Source: Pelagibacteraceae bacterium AG-470-E16
Lineage (GTDB): Bacteria; Pseudomonadota; Alphaproteobacteria; Pelagibacterales; Pelagibacteraceae
Assembly (NCBI GenBank): GCA_003209195.1
Contig: QCSF01000001.1
Location: 112,271 to 176,270 of the forward strand
Direction: 5' to 3'
Length of the DNA stretch: 64,000 nt
The notes below the pieces were generated by a model. It did no database searches and had not been told where the DNA came from. It saw nothing but the letters and a program-made list of their open reading frames with translations. Shown here piece after piece: positions 1 through 8,083 of this stretch; position 1 is the stretch's first letter, and each line of letters opens with the position of its first letter. The translations under genes and the position numbers were made by a program.

Positions 1-107
1 TGTATTACTATATTTGTGAAAGTTTTATTGATAATAGGTTGTGAATAAGAACTATTAGTATTAAATATAAAAAAAATAGAAATTAATAATAAGATATTAC
101 TTTTCAT
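1..107 (-). CDS. N-terminal fragment of an exported protein
   Basis: Partial gene running off the left edge. The reverse strand opens with ATG at 107 and stays open for 35 codons. The first 22 or so residues form a typical signal peptide: a positively charged start (MKS), a hydrophobic core rich in Leu, Ile and Phe, then a polar stretch ending SYSQP. The product is therefore exported or membrane-anchored. Nothing of the mature domain is visible except a few residues. A TlpA-like thioredoxin beside argH would fit alphaproteobacterial neighbourhoods, but that is a guess. Only 13 bp separate its start codon from the argH start. Confidence 0.6.
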   Translation of the reverse strand, partial: MKSNILLLISIFFIFNTNSSYSQPIINKTFTNIVI

Positions 108-120
108 GGCTGCATAATAA

Positions 121-1515
121 ATGAATAACAAAAAAACTAAAACAAATTTCGTATGGGGTTCAAGAATGGACTCAAGCCCCTCAGCCCTAGTGACTAAAGT
201 CAATTCATCCATAAAAATTGATTATGAGCTGTATAAGCAAGATATAATGTGCTCAATTGTACACAGCAAAATGCTAGCAAAGCAAAATATCATTAAAGTT
301 GATGTATCTAATAAAATTATTAAAGGTTTAAGACAAATACAAAAGGAAATACAAAAAAATAAATTTAAATTTTCTGAGATTAACGAAGATATACATCAAA
401 ATATTGAAAAAAGACTTTTTGAAATTATAGGATATGAAGCTGGTTTTTTACATATAGCAAGATCAAGAAATGATCAAGTCACCACAGATTTTAAATTATG
501 GGTAATTGATGCTTCTAAAAATTTAATTGTAGAAATTAAAAACCTTATTAAATCCATTTTAAAATTAGCGGAAAAAAATAAAAATGTAATTATGCCTGGA
601 TTTACACATTTAAAAAATGCTCAACCTGTTTTATTTTCACATCATTTACTAGCATATATAGAAATGTTTAAAAGAGATTATTATAAATTTATAAATGTAA
701 TTGATAATTCTTCCGAAAATCCACTTGGGTCAGCGGCGCTAGCGGGTACTAGTTTTAATATTGATAGAAATTTTACATCCAAATATTTAGGTTTCAAAAA
801 AGCTACAAGTAATTCAATTGATGCTGTATCGGATAGAGATTATGCTTTGGAATTTTTATTTGTATCAAGCTTATGTTCAATGCATTTGTCAAGATTAGCC
901 GAAGAAATTATTATTTGGAACTCTGATATTGTAAATATGATAAAAATAAATGATAACATGCTTACTGGGTCTTCTATAATGCCACAAAAAAAAAATCCTG
1001 ACAGTGCAGAACTATTAAGAGGTAAAACTGGTTCAATTTTTGGAAATCTTAATACTCTTTTAGTCACTATGAAAGGTTTGCCATTATCTTATTTTAAAGA
1101 CATGCAAGAAGATAAAAAACCAGTTTTTGAATCTTATCATACTTTAATTTTAAATTTAAAAATCGCTAAAGAGTTAATTGAAAACATTTCACCAAATAAA
1201 AAAATAATGGAAGAATTAGCTAATGATGGATATACCACTGCTACAGATTTTGCAGACTATCTTGTTAAAAAAGGTTTAAGTTTTAGAGATGCACATGTTA
1301 AATCAGCAAAATTAGTTAATATTGCTGAAAAGAAAAATATTTCACTTGATAAATTAAATTTTAGTGAAATAAAAAAAATTCACCCTTTAGCAAAAGAGGA
1401 CGCATTAAATATACTTAAAATTAAAAATTCAGTTGCTTCAAAAAAATCTTATGGTGGAACTTCATATAAAAATGTAGTTAAAATGTTAAAAAAGCTAAAA
1501 AAGGAATTTAAATGA
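121..1515 (+). CDS. argH: argininosuccinate lyase
   Basis: Splits argininosuccinate into arginine and fumarate, the last step of arginine synthesis in the cytoplasm. The 464 residues match the usual length. Family signatures are visible: ARSRNDQV near residues 113-120, the HLKNAQPV region near 163-170, and the fumarase/aspartase-superfamily loop GSSIMPQKKNPD at 283-294, which carries the catalytic serine. The ATG at 121 gives the usual N-terminus (WGSRMD near residue 12). Its stop overlaps the start of the lipoprotein gene lptM as ATGA, so the two are co-transcribed, with lysA close behind. The enzyme is unambiguous. Confidence 0.97.
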   Translation: MNNKKTKTNFVWGSRMDSSPSALVTKVNSSIKIDYELYKQDIMCSIVHSKMLAKQNIIKVDVSNKIIKGLRQIQKEIQKNKFKFSEINEDIHQNIEKRLFEIIGYEAGFLHIARSRNDQVTTDFKLWVIDASKNLIVEIKNLIKSILKLAEKNKNVIMPGFTHLKNAQPVLFSHHLLAYIEMFKRDYYKFINVIDNSSENPLGSAALAGTSFNIDRNFTSKYLGFKKATSNSIDAVSDRDYALEFLFVSSLCSMHLSRLAEEIIIWNSDIVNMIKINDNMLTGSSIMPQKKNPDSAELLRGKTGSIFGNLNTLLVTMKGLPLSYFKDMQEDKKPVFESYHTLILNLKIAKELIENISPNKKIMEELANDGYTTATDFADYLVKKGLSFRDAHVKSAKLVNIAEKKNISLDKLNFSEIKKIHPLAKEDALNILKIKNSVASKKSYGGTSYKNVVKMLKKLKKEFK

Positions 1516-1625
1516 AAAAAACTATATTTTTAATTATAATAACAATTTTATTCTTTGCCAGTTGTGGAAAAAAAGGGCCACCAGTGTATGAAGAAAAATC
1601 AAATATTATTATTCAACAATCCTAA
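1512..1625 (+). CDS. lptM: small lipoprotein LptM (YifL family)
   Basis: A 37-residue ORF whose ATG overlaps the argH stop by 4 nt (ATGA). It has a lipoprotein signal peptide (KK, then a hydrophobic run) ending in a lipobox FASC, with the lipidated Cys at residue 18, followed directly by GKKGPP. Cys-Gly-x-Lys-Gly-Pro is the hallmark of the LptM/YifL family (lipoprotein attachment-site family), which in enterobacteria assists assembly of the LptD-LptE lipopolysaccharide translocon. Position beside lysA, and in other proteobacteria near dapF/lysA, supports the call. The remaining tail (VYEEKSNIIIQQS) is polar and likely disordered. The motif and the neighbourhood are seen directly; a function in LPS export is inferred from the family. 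Confidence 0.85.
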   Translation: MKKTIFLIIITILFFASCGKKGPPVYEEKSNIIIQQS

Positions 1626-1634
1626 ATTATTCAA

Positions 1635-2867
1635 ATGGATACCTTAAATATTAGAAACAAAAATCTTTATTTAAATGATGTTAAACTTGAAAAAATTTTA
1701 AAAGGTAAACAAACACCAATATACATTTATTCAGTAGATCAAATCAAAAAAAATATTAAAGAGATACAAACATCATTTAAAAAAGCCCAACCTTTGATTT
1801 GTTTTGCCATTAAAGCGAACTCTAATATCAATATATTAAAGGTGTTAAAAAAAAAGAATATTGGCGCTGATGTAGTTTCAATGGGAGAATTAAAATTAGC
1901 ATTAAAGGCTGGCATAAAACCAAATAAAATTGTTTTTTCAGGTGTAGGTAAAACTGAACAAGAAATTAAGTTTGCTATTCAAAAAGAAATTTTATCAATT
2001 AATGCAGAGTCAAGTAACGAGATAGAATTAATAAATAAAATTTCTGGAAAATTAAAAAAACAAACAAATATCGGTATAAGATTAAATCCTAATATTGTTG
2101 CCAAAACCAATAAAAAAATAACAACTGGTAATAAAACGAATAAATTTGGAGTTACTATAGAAAATTTTTATAATATAATTACAAACAAAGAAAAATTCGA
2201 AAATTTAAACATACATTTACTAAGCGTACATATAGGTAGTCAAATAAAAGATATTTTAGCTTATAAAAAAGTTATAAAACTAATTGACAATATTTTAATT
2301 AAATTGAAAGAAAAAAAACATAGTATTAGTTATATAGATCTCGGTGGCGGTATGAGTATTCCATATTTTAAGAAAGACAGTAAGTTTAATTTTAAAAAAT
2401 TTGGCATTGAAGTTGACAAATTTTTTAAAAAACACCAAAAAAAAATTATTTTTGAAATTGGAAGGTATCTTACCGGCAATTGTGGTATTATTATATCGAA
2501 AATTATATATATCAAAAAAATTAATGATAGGTTTTTTGTAATTTTAGATGCTGGCATGAATGACATGGCCAGGTCTGCTATATACGAGTCATTTCATGAA
2601 ATAATACCATTAAAAAAAAATAGAAAAAAATTTGTTAAAAAAATTGAGTTTGTTGGCCCTATTTGTGAAAGCAGTGATACTTTTGGAATATATAACAATT
2701 ACTTTTTACTCAATGAAGGTGAGTATGTTTGTATAACAAACTGCGGTGCTTATGGACGGACATTAAGTTCAAACTATAATATGAGACCTTTGATAGAAGA
2801 GATAATTATTGATAAAAACAAGTATAGAACTGTCAGGCAAAGGCAAAAAATTGAAGATTTAATTTAA
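1635..2867 (+). CDS. lysA: diaminopimelate decarboxylase
   Basis: PLP enzyme of fold type III that decarboxylates meso-diaminopimelate to lysine. In its 410 residues the PLP-binding lysine is in CFAIKANSN (Lys60), the phosphate-binding region is around LSVHIGSQI and the glycine-rich DLGGGMSIPY, and the second-subunit active-site cysteine is in PICESSDTFG. It follows lptM by 9 bp and precedes the acyltransferase by 1 bp, so argH-lptM-lysA-acyltransferase form one transcription unit. dapF of the same pathway is at 44367. Length and motifs are typical. Confidence 0.96.
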   Translation: MDTLNIRNKNLYLNDVKLEKILKGKQTPIYIYSVDQIKKNIKEIQTSFKKAQPLICFAIKANSNINILKVLKKKNIGADVVSMGELKLALKAGIKPNKIVFSGVGKTEQEIKFAIQKEILSINAESSNEIELINKISGKLKKQTNIGIRLNPNIVAKTNKKITTGNKTNKFGVTIENFYNIITNKEKFENLNIHLLSVHIGSQIKDILAYKKVIKLIDNILIKLKEKKHSISYIDLGGGMSIPYFKKDSKFNFKKFGIEVDKFFKKHQKKIIFEIGRYLTGNCGIIISKIIYIKKINDRFFVILDAGMNDMARSAIYESFHEIIPLKKNRKKFVKKIEFVGPICESSDTFGIYNNYFLLNEGEYVCITNCGAYGRTLSSNYNMRPLIEEIIIDKNKYRTVRQRQKIEDLI

Positions 2868-2868
2868 A

Positions 2869-3555
2869 GTGATTTTTGTAAAGTCATTAGTCTATAATAT
2901 TTTAATATATCTTGGAATAATTATATGTTGTTTGATTGGTATACCTCTACTAATTTTACCTTCATTTTTTTTAAGACGGCTAAGTGCTTTACTGGGATGG
3001 TATTTTATATTCATAACTAAAAATGTTTTAAATACAACCGTAAATATTTCTGGTTTAGAAAATCTAAATAAAGCTGATAAATTTTTTATAGCCTCTGCTC
3101 ATCAATCTATGTTCGAAACATTTGTTTATAATTACATAGTGCCTAATGGATTTTTCATTTTAAAAAAAGAGCTTATGAGTATACCAATTTTTAATTTATT
3201 TCTAAAAAAACTAAACTGTGTTCCAATTAATCGTGGTAAAATAACAAAAAAAAATCTAAATTTTTCAGATCATATATTTAAAAATATATCTGAAGGAAAA
3301 ATCTTAATTATTTTTCCACAAGGTACTCGTGTTCCTTGTAATGAGAAATATCCATTAAAAAAAGGCGTTACCAGAATTTATAAAAATTTGAAAATTGGAT
3401 GTTTGCCTGTGAAACTTAATACAGGTAATTTCTGGCCAAAAAACAGTTTTATCAAATATCCTGGGGAAATAAATTTTGTATTTAGAGAATTTATTGAACC
3501 AAATTTGTCTAAAGAGAAATTTTTAGAAAAACTAGAAAATTCAATATATAATTAA
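2869..3555 (+). CDS. 1-acyl-sn-glycerol-3-phosphate acyltransferase (PlsC family)
   Basis: Membrane-associated LPLAT-family acyltransferase, expected to acylate lysophosphatidic acid to phosphatidic acid. An N-terminal hydrophobic segment (about residues 5-30) anchors it. The first catalytic motif reads SAHQSMFET, an H-x4-E form instead of the classical H-x4-D, which as I recall is a known variant in alphaproteobacterial members. The third motif, FPQGTR, is present in the form FPxGTR. The start is GTG one base after the lysA stop, so it is translationally coupled. Its stop shares the palindrome TTAA with the stop of the convergent tyrA gene. It could act on another lysophospholipid or on ornithine lipid. 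Confidence 0.85.
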   Translation: MIFVKSLVYNILIYLGIIICCLIGIPLLILPSFFLRRLSALLGWYFIFITKNVLNTTVNISGLENLNKADKFFIASAHQSMFETFVYNYIVPNGFFILKKELMSIPIFNLFLKKLNCVPINRGKITKKNLNFSDHIFKNISEGKILIIFPQGTRVPCNEKYPLKKGVTRIYKNLKIGCLPVKLNTGNFWPKNSFIKYPGEINFVFREFIEPNLSKEKFLEKLENSIYN

Positions 3556-4427
3556 AATTTATCTAATCCAGCCTCTATAATTTTTTCTCTTATTTCTTTA
3601 GTTTTTTTAAATTTTTCAAATAAAAACTTTCCGTTATCACTTTTTATCGCATCTAATGTTTCTTTTATATCTCTATTAAATTTTTCTATTAAAGCAATTA
3701 TTTCTTCTTTATTACTTAACATAATATCTCGCCACATGGTTGGGTCAGATGATGCGATTCTTGTAAAATCTCTAAACCCACTAGCACTAAATTTAATAAC
3801 TTCGGACTTTATATTTTCTTCTAATCCACTTGCTGTTCCTACAATATTATATGCTATTAAATGTGGTATATGACTTGTTATAGCCATAATCGAGTCATGG
3901 TCTTTTGATTTCATTGTGACAGTTTTTGAACCAAATGATGCCCAAACAGAATTAACAAAATTAATATTTTCGTCATCACATAATTTGCAATATGTAGAGA
4001 TAAACCATCTATCTTTAAATAGATCTTTGAATCCATTTTCCGGTCCACTTTTCTCAGTTCCAGCAATCGGATGTCCTGGTACAAATACTTTATTTACTAA
4101 AATTTTTTCTGCTAAATCTATAACTTTACATTTCGATGATCCAACGTCAGTAATTATACTATTTGACAATATTAAAGTATTAAGTTTTTTAAATATATTT
4201 TCATATGCACTTATAGGTGTGCAAATAAAAACTAAATCTGAACCCTCAATTTTACTATCTACTTTTTCGCTAAAACTATTTCCCAGTTTATTTAATTTGC
4301 CTTTTTCAAGGTTCGAAATTGATTTATCAATAATATTTATTTCAATGTTTGATTCAAGGGCTCTATAAGCTCTTGCAATAGAAGAACCTATCAAACCAAT
4401 GCCTATTATGGATATCTTTTTTGTCAA
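3552..4427 (-). CDS. tyrA: prephenate/arogenate dehydrogenase
   Basis: NAD(P)-dependent oxidative decarboxylation of prephenate or arogenate for tyrosine synthesis. The N-terminus has a Rossmann fingerprint (IIGIGLIGSSIARA). The catalytic histidine lies in GHPIAGTEKSGP, with the DVGSSK motif before it. There is no fused chorismate mutase or ACT domain: the 291 residues are the bare catalytic unit usual in alphaproteobacteria (TyrC type). The start is TTG at 4427 with a strong GGAGG 7 nt upstream, overlapping the hisC stop by 4 nt. hisC-tyrA is a conserved alphaproteobacterial pair, and this aminotransferase may also serve the tyrosine/phenylalanine branch. Prephenate versus arogenate preference cannot be read from sequence. 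Confidence 0.93.
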   Translation of the reverse strand: MTKKISIIGIGLIGSSIARAYRALESNIEINIIDKSISNLEKGKLNKLGNSFSEKVDSKIEGSDLVFICTPISAYENIFKKLNTLILSNSIITDVGSSKCKVIDLAEKILVNKVFVPGHPIAGTEKSGPENGFKDLFKDRWFISTYCKLCDDENINFVNSVWASFGSKTVTMKSKDHDSIMAITSHIPHLIAYNIVGTASGLEENIKSEVIKFSASGFRDFTRIASSDPTMWRDIMLSNKEEIIALIEKFNRDIKETLDAIKSDNGKFLFEKFKKTKEIREKIIEAGLDKF

Positions 4428-5497
4428 AAAAATTCCTCCAAGACATCTAAGAATTTTTTATTTTCTTCCTCATTTCCTATTGTTAATCTAAGTGAGTTTT
4501 TAATATTATATGAGTGCATATTTCTCAATAATATTTTTCTTTCCATAAATATTTTAAATGCTTCTTCAGAATTATACTTAGCAAAATCAAAATTTAATAA
4601 AAAAAAATTAGCTACTGGTTTATTAGTAAAAATATTTTTTTCTTTTATTTTTTTAAATAAAATTTCTTTCCATTTTTCGTTATGCTCAATATTTCTTTTT
4701 ATCCAAAAGTCATCTTCTAAAGCTGCACAACCTGCTTTTTCTGCAATACCAGAAATATTGAAAGGCGGTCTAAATAAATTTATAACTTCTATTATTTCCT
4801 TGGGACCAAATCCCCATCCAATTCTTAGATTTGCTAATCCAAATATTTTTGAAAAAGTACGGCAAATAATTGTGTTATTGGTGTTGGGAAAAATTTCTAA
4901 TCCACTTTTATAATCATTGTTTGTAACATATTCAGAATATGCGTCATCGACCATTAGTAAAATATGTTCTGGTAAATTATTTCTTAATCTTATTAATTGT
5001 TCTGAATCTATATACGTTCCTGTAGGATTGTTTGGATTAGCTATAAATACAATTTTTGTTTTAGTAGAAACTAATTTTATAGTCTCATCAACCGAGAATT
5101 TATCATCTACATTTTTAGAAAATTTTACAACAGCCCCATTCAGCTGTGAATAAATTCTGTACATTAGAAAAGATTGTTCGGCAACTATTACTTCATCATT
5201 TTTTGACAAAAAACTTTGACATGCTAAGCTAATAATTTCATCCGATCCTGCGCCAATAATAATTTGATCAATGTTGAGATTGAACTTTTTTGAAATTACT
5301 TTTTTTAATGTTTCATTACTACCGTCAGGATACTTTTTTAAGTCAACATTTGACTTAAAAATATCCAATACCTTAGGAGATGGGCCCAGAGCAGATTCAT
5401 TAGCGGATAATTTTATAGGATCTTTTACTTTTCGGATTTTAGACAATCCTGCAGTATATAAATCAATATTTGGTAATTTAGGCTTTGGTGCACTCAT
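4424..5497 (-). CDS. hisC: histidinol-phosphate / aromatic aminotransferase
   Basis: PLP aminotransferase of fold type I, 357 residues. Seen: the N-terminal KLSANESALGPSP substrate loop, NPNNPTG, DDAYSEY, the Schiff-base lysine in RTFSKIFGLANLRIGW, and FRPPFNIS, all typical of HisC. It makes histidinol phosphate from imidazole-acetol phosphate. Placement directly upstream of tyrA suggests a second role in transaminating prephenate or aromatic 2-oxoacids. It is divergent from metX; 150 bp separate the two starts, most of it taken by the metX riboswitch. Confidence 0.92.
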   Translation of the reverse strand: MSAPKPKLPNIDLYTAGLSKIRKVKDPIKLSANESALGPSPKVLDIFKSNVDLKKYPDGSNETLKKVISKKFNLNIDQIIIGAGSDEIISLACQSFLSKNDEVIVAEQSFLMYRIYSQLNGAVVKFSKNVDDKFSVDETIKLVSTKTKIVFIANPNNPTGTYIDSEQLIRLRNNLPEHILLMVDDAYSEYVTNNDYKSGLEIFPNTNNTIICRTFSKIFGLANLRIGWGFGPKEIIEVINLFRPPFNISGIAEKAGCAALEDDFWIKRNIEHNEKWKEILFKKIKEKNIFTNKPVANFFLLNFDFAKYNSEEAFKIFMERKILLRNMHSYNIKNSLRLTIGNEEENKKFLDVLEEFF

Positions 5498-5548
5498 TTT
5501 GGGAATTCATACAATACTTCTTAAATACAATCAAAAAAAGTTCATAGT

Positions 5549-5577
5549 TTGACAAAGAAATGCGCTTTTAGTACAAA
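5549..5577 (+). promoter_or_regulatory. sigma-70 promoter of metX
   Basis: A perfect -35 TTGACA (5549-5554), a 17-bp spacer and a -10 TACAAA (5572-5577). The predicted transcription start near 5584 coincides with the first base pair of the SAM-II-like aptamer, which supports both calls. Confidence 0.7.
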
Positions 5578-5583
5578 ATCACA

Positions 5584-5641
5584 CCGCCGATTTGCCGAAT
5601 TGCGGGCGATAACAGCTAAAGAGGAAATCGCATAGCGATTT
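5584..5641 (+). promoter_or_regulatory. SAM-II-type riboswitch in the metX leader
   Basis: The order of conserved elements matches the SAM-II (metA motif) pseudoknot that precedes metX/metA in alphaproteobacteria: P1 5' arm CGCC (5585-5588), GATTT, CC, ATTGC, P1 3' arm GGCG (5605-5608), ATAA, AGCTAAA (5614-5620), then AGG (5622-5624), whose GG can pair with the CC at 5595-5596. The 3' pseudoknot strand is also the best Shine-Dalgarno (GAGG, 5621-5624), so SAM binding should block translation. A perfect hairpin, arms 5625-5631 and 5635-5641, follows. The related SAM-V class of marine bacteria shares the binding core, but this copy looks closer to SAM-II. Covariation was not tested. Confidence 0.82.
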
Positions 5642-5647
5642 GAAGAT

Positions 5648-6787
5648 ATGAATATAGATTATAGTAAAGTAAACAAAATTACGATCAATAAATCTCTTAA
5701 ATTGGATTGTGGTAGCGTTCTTGAGAAATTTGATGTTGCTTATGAAACATATGGACAATTAGATGACTCTAAATCTAATGCAATTTTAGTTTTTCACGCT
5801 TTGTCCGGAGATCAATTTGTAACCGGCACAAATAAAGTTACTGGGAAAAATGGATGGTGGAATAGTGTTGTTGGTCCAAATTTATCGATTGATACAAATA
5901 AATATTATGTTATCTGCGCAAATGTACTTGGTGGATGTATGGGTAGTACTGGACCTAAAGAAATAAATCCTAAAACTAATGAACCTTATGGCTTAACATT
6001 TCCCGTCATCACTATCAGAGATATGGTTAGTGCTCAGGTTCACCTTTTAGATTTTTTGGGTATTAAAAAAACACTTTCTGTACTTGGTGGATCTATGGGT
6101 GGCATGCAGGCTCTACAATTTTGTTCACTTTTTCCTAATCGAACTTTCTCTGCTGTTCCAATAGCATGTGCAGCAAGTCATTCTGCTCAAAATATAGCTT
6201 TTAATGAACTGGCAAGACAAGCCATCATGGCTGATCCTAACTGGGACTCGGGAAATTATTTTTTGAATGGAAAGACACCGAGAAACGGTCTTGCTGTAGC
6301 TAGGATGGCTGGTCACATAAGTTATTTATCTGAACAGGGTTTACAAAATAAATTTGGGAGGAGATTACAAGAAGGAGAAGGTCTTAATTTTTCTTTTGAT
6401 GCTGATTTTCAAGTTGAAAGTTATTTAAAGTACCAAGGTTATGCATTTGTCGATCGTTTTGATGCTAACTCATACTTATACATTACAAGAGCGATGGACT
6501 ATTTTGATTTATATAAACTAAATAATGGTGATTTGTCAAAGGCATTCAAAGATACAAAAGTAAAATTTTGTATTATTTCTTTTTCAACCGATTGGCTGTA
6601 CCCTACAGAAGAAAGTAAGAAAATAGTTATTGCTCTTAACTCAATTGGTGCACAGGTAAGTTTTGTCAATATCATTACAAATAATGGTCATGATTCATTT
6701 CTTGTTGAGGAACCAGAGTTTTTTCAGACCCTAAAAGGTTTTTTAGATTCAACCTATGAGGATTTTAAAAATGAAAATTCAAGATGA
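5648..6787 (+). CDS. metX: homoserine O-acetyltransferase
   Basis: Acylates homoserine at the start of the methionine branch; the product feeds direct sulfhydrylation. Alpha/beta hydrolase fold of 379 residues. The nucleophile Ser149 lies in GGSMGG, the acid Asp in FSTDWLYP near residue 314, and the catalytic His in NGHDSFL near 347. GGCMGSTGP near 95-103 is the MetX signature. It could use succinyl-CoA instead of acetyl-CoA; sequence alone does not settle this. It is expressed behind a SAM riboswitch, and its 3' end overlaps the SD region of metW, so metX-metW are co-translated. Confidence 0.95.
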   Translation: MNIDYSKVNKITINKSLKLDCGSVLEKFDVAYETYGQLDDSKSNAILVFHALSGDQFVTGTNKVTGKNGWWNSVVGPNLSIDTNKYYVICANVLGGCMGSTGPKEINPKTNEPYGLTFPVITIRDMVSAQVHLLDFLGIKKTLSVLGGSMGGMQALQFCSLFPNRTFSAVPIACAASHSAQNIAFNELARQAIMADPNWDSGNYFLNGKTPRNGLAVARMAGHISYLSEQGLQNKFGRRLQEGEGLNFSFDADFQVESYLKYQGYAFVDRFDANSYLYITRAMDYFDLYKLNNGDLSKAFKDTKVKFCIISFSTDWLYPTEESKKIVIALNSIGAQVSFVNIITNNGHDSFLVEEPEFFQTLKGFLDSTYEDFKNENSR

Positions 6788-7367
6788 TGTATTAGCTGGT
6801 TTAATTGATATAAATTCAAGAATACTTGACGTTGGTTGTGGTGACGGAAATTTATTGCTTTACCTAAAAAAAAGTAAAAGGATAGATGGTCGTGGACTAG
6901 AAATAAATCAGAAGTATGTGCAAGAATGTTTAGGAAAAGGTTTGGCTGTAATTGAAGGAGATGCAGAAAAAGATCTGATTAACTATCCTAACAGATCTTT
7001 TGATGTAGCAATCCTCAATCAAGCTATTCAACAATTTTACGAACCTCGAAAAGTGTTAAACGAACTACTAAGGATAGCTCAAAAAGCAATTATAACCATA
7101 CCTAACTTTGGATATTGGAAAGTACGTCTAAATTTACTCTTCAAAGGCACAATGCCAGTAACAAAGACTTTGCCACATTCTTGGTATAACACACCTAATT
7201 TACATATGAGTTCAATCAAAGATTTTTATCATTTATGTAACCTAGATAACATTAAAGTTATTAAATCAATTTCAATTTCATCAAATAAAATGAGTGATAT
7301 TACATCAAATAATTTAGAAATTAAAAATCTTGTTTCTGAATTAGGTGTTTTTGTTTTAAGTAAGTAA
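6771..7367 (+). CDS. metW: methionine biosynthesis protein MetW
   Basis: Class I SAM-dependent methyltransferase fold, 198 residues. Motif I is ILDVGCGDGNLLLYL; AILNQAIQQF and IITIPNFGYWKVR are characteristic of MetW, a protein almost always encoded behind metX. Its role is linked to MetX activity and methionine synthesis, but the reaction is not firmly assigned. I take ATG 6771, which has GAGG about 9 nt upstream, instead of the in-frame ATG at 6756. It overlaps metX by 17 nt. The gene ends one base before the stop of the convergent methyltransferase gene. Confidence 0.93.
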   Translation: MKIQDDVLAGLIDINSRILDVGCGDGNLLLYLKKSKRIDGRGLEINQKYVQECLGKGLAVIEGDAEKDLINYPNRSFDVAILNQAIQQFYEPRKVLNELLRIAQKAIITIPNFGYWKVRLNLLFKGTMPVTKTLPHSWYNTPNLHMSSIKDFYHLCNLDNIKVIKSISISSNKMSDITSNNLEIKNLVSELGVFVLSK

Positions 7368-7368
7368 A

Positions 7369-8082
7369 TTAATTTTTTTTGATTACGCCTGTTACTGAAT
7401 ATTTTTTTAATTCTATTTGACTAGTTATTTTTTGATATATTTTTTTCTTAGCAATACATAAATAAACACCATTAAAATATTTAAAAAAAAAGGATCCAAA
7501 TTTATCTATTAAATCTTTATATTTTTTTATAAAAAATAAATCTTTATTAGGAAAATATACTAAACGTTCGATTAATTGTACCTCAAAAAAACTGTTATTT
7601 AATAAATCAATAATCTGTCTGTTTGAAAAACCATTTCCTGATGAAAATGGACTTTTATCAGATAAATACCAAGATGATTTTTTATTTGGAAGAATTAGAT
7701 ATATTTTACCTTCTGGTGCTAGTGTTCTCCAAATTTCTCTTAAACATAACTTTATATTACAAGCGTTTTCAAGATAATGAATCTGAAAAATATGATCAAA
7801 ATACGAATCTTGGAATGGAATTCTATCTTCATCAATAAGTAATTTATTAATTTTAAAATTATTCTCACCTGAAATACCCATCTTTTTAGAATAACAAAAT
7901 GATAATGAGCAATTATATTTTTTTAGAAAATTTAAATAAGGTAAAGAGTAACCAAAACACCCTAAATTTTGATTATTATATAAATGGCAATAATTTTTTA
8001 ATTTCAACTCAATATGATATGTTAATAAATTTCCAATAGAACTATTATAAAAATTCTGATAGTTTAAAAAATCCAAATACAT
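7369..8082 (-). CDS. class I SAM-dependent methyltransferase of unknown substrate
   Basis: About 237 residues, weakly conserved, with a Methyltransf_11-like core: an N-terminal FYNSSIGNLL element, CFGYSLPYL in place of a canonical glycine-rich motif I, DEDRIPFQDSYFDHIFQIHYLENA (motifs II-III region), then LREIWRTLAPEGKIYLILPN. This protein type is regularly encoded divergently from gloB in alphaproteobacteria, and no substrate is known to me. The in-frame codon at 8127 would overlap gloB by 44 nt; the ATG at 8082 gives the family N-terminus and leaves one base between the two start codons. Motif I lacks the usual GxGxG, so activity is uncertain. Confidence 0.75.
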   Translation of the reverse strand: MYLDFLNYQNFYNSSIGNLLTYHIELKLKNYCHLYNNQNLGCFGYSLPYLNFLKKYNCSLSFCYSKKMGISGENNFKINKLLIDEDRIPFQDSYFDHIFQIHYLENACNIKLCLREIWRTLAPEGKIYLILPNKKSSWYLSDKSPFSSGNGFSNRQIIDLLNNSFFEVQLIERLVYFPNKDLFFIKKYKDLIDKFGSFFFKYFNGVYLCIAKKKIYQKITSQIELKKYSVTGVIKKN

Positions 8083-8083
8083 T

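Noticed and set aside
840..1067. Antisense and other-frame open frames over core genes such as argH, atpA, sucA and leuC
   Set aside because: They lie wholly inside well-identified genes, have no family features and no ribosome site, and are expected shadows of coding frames.
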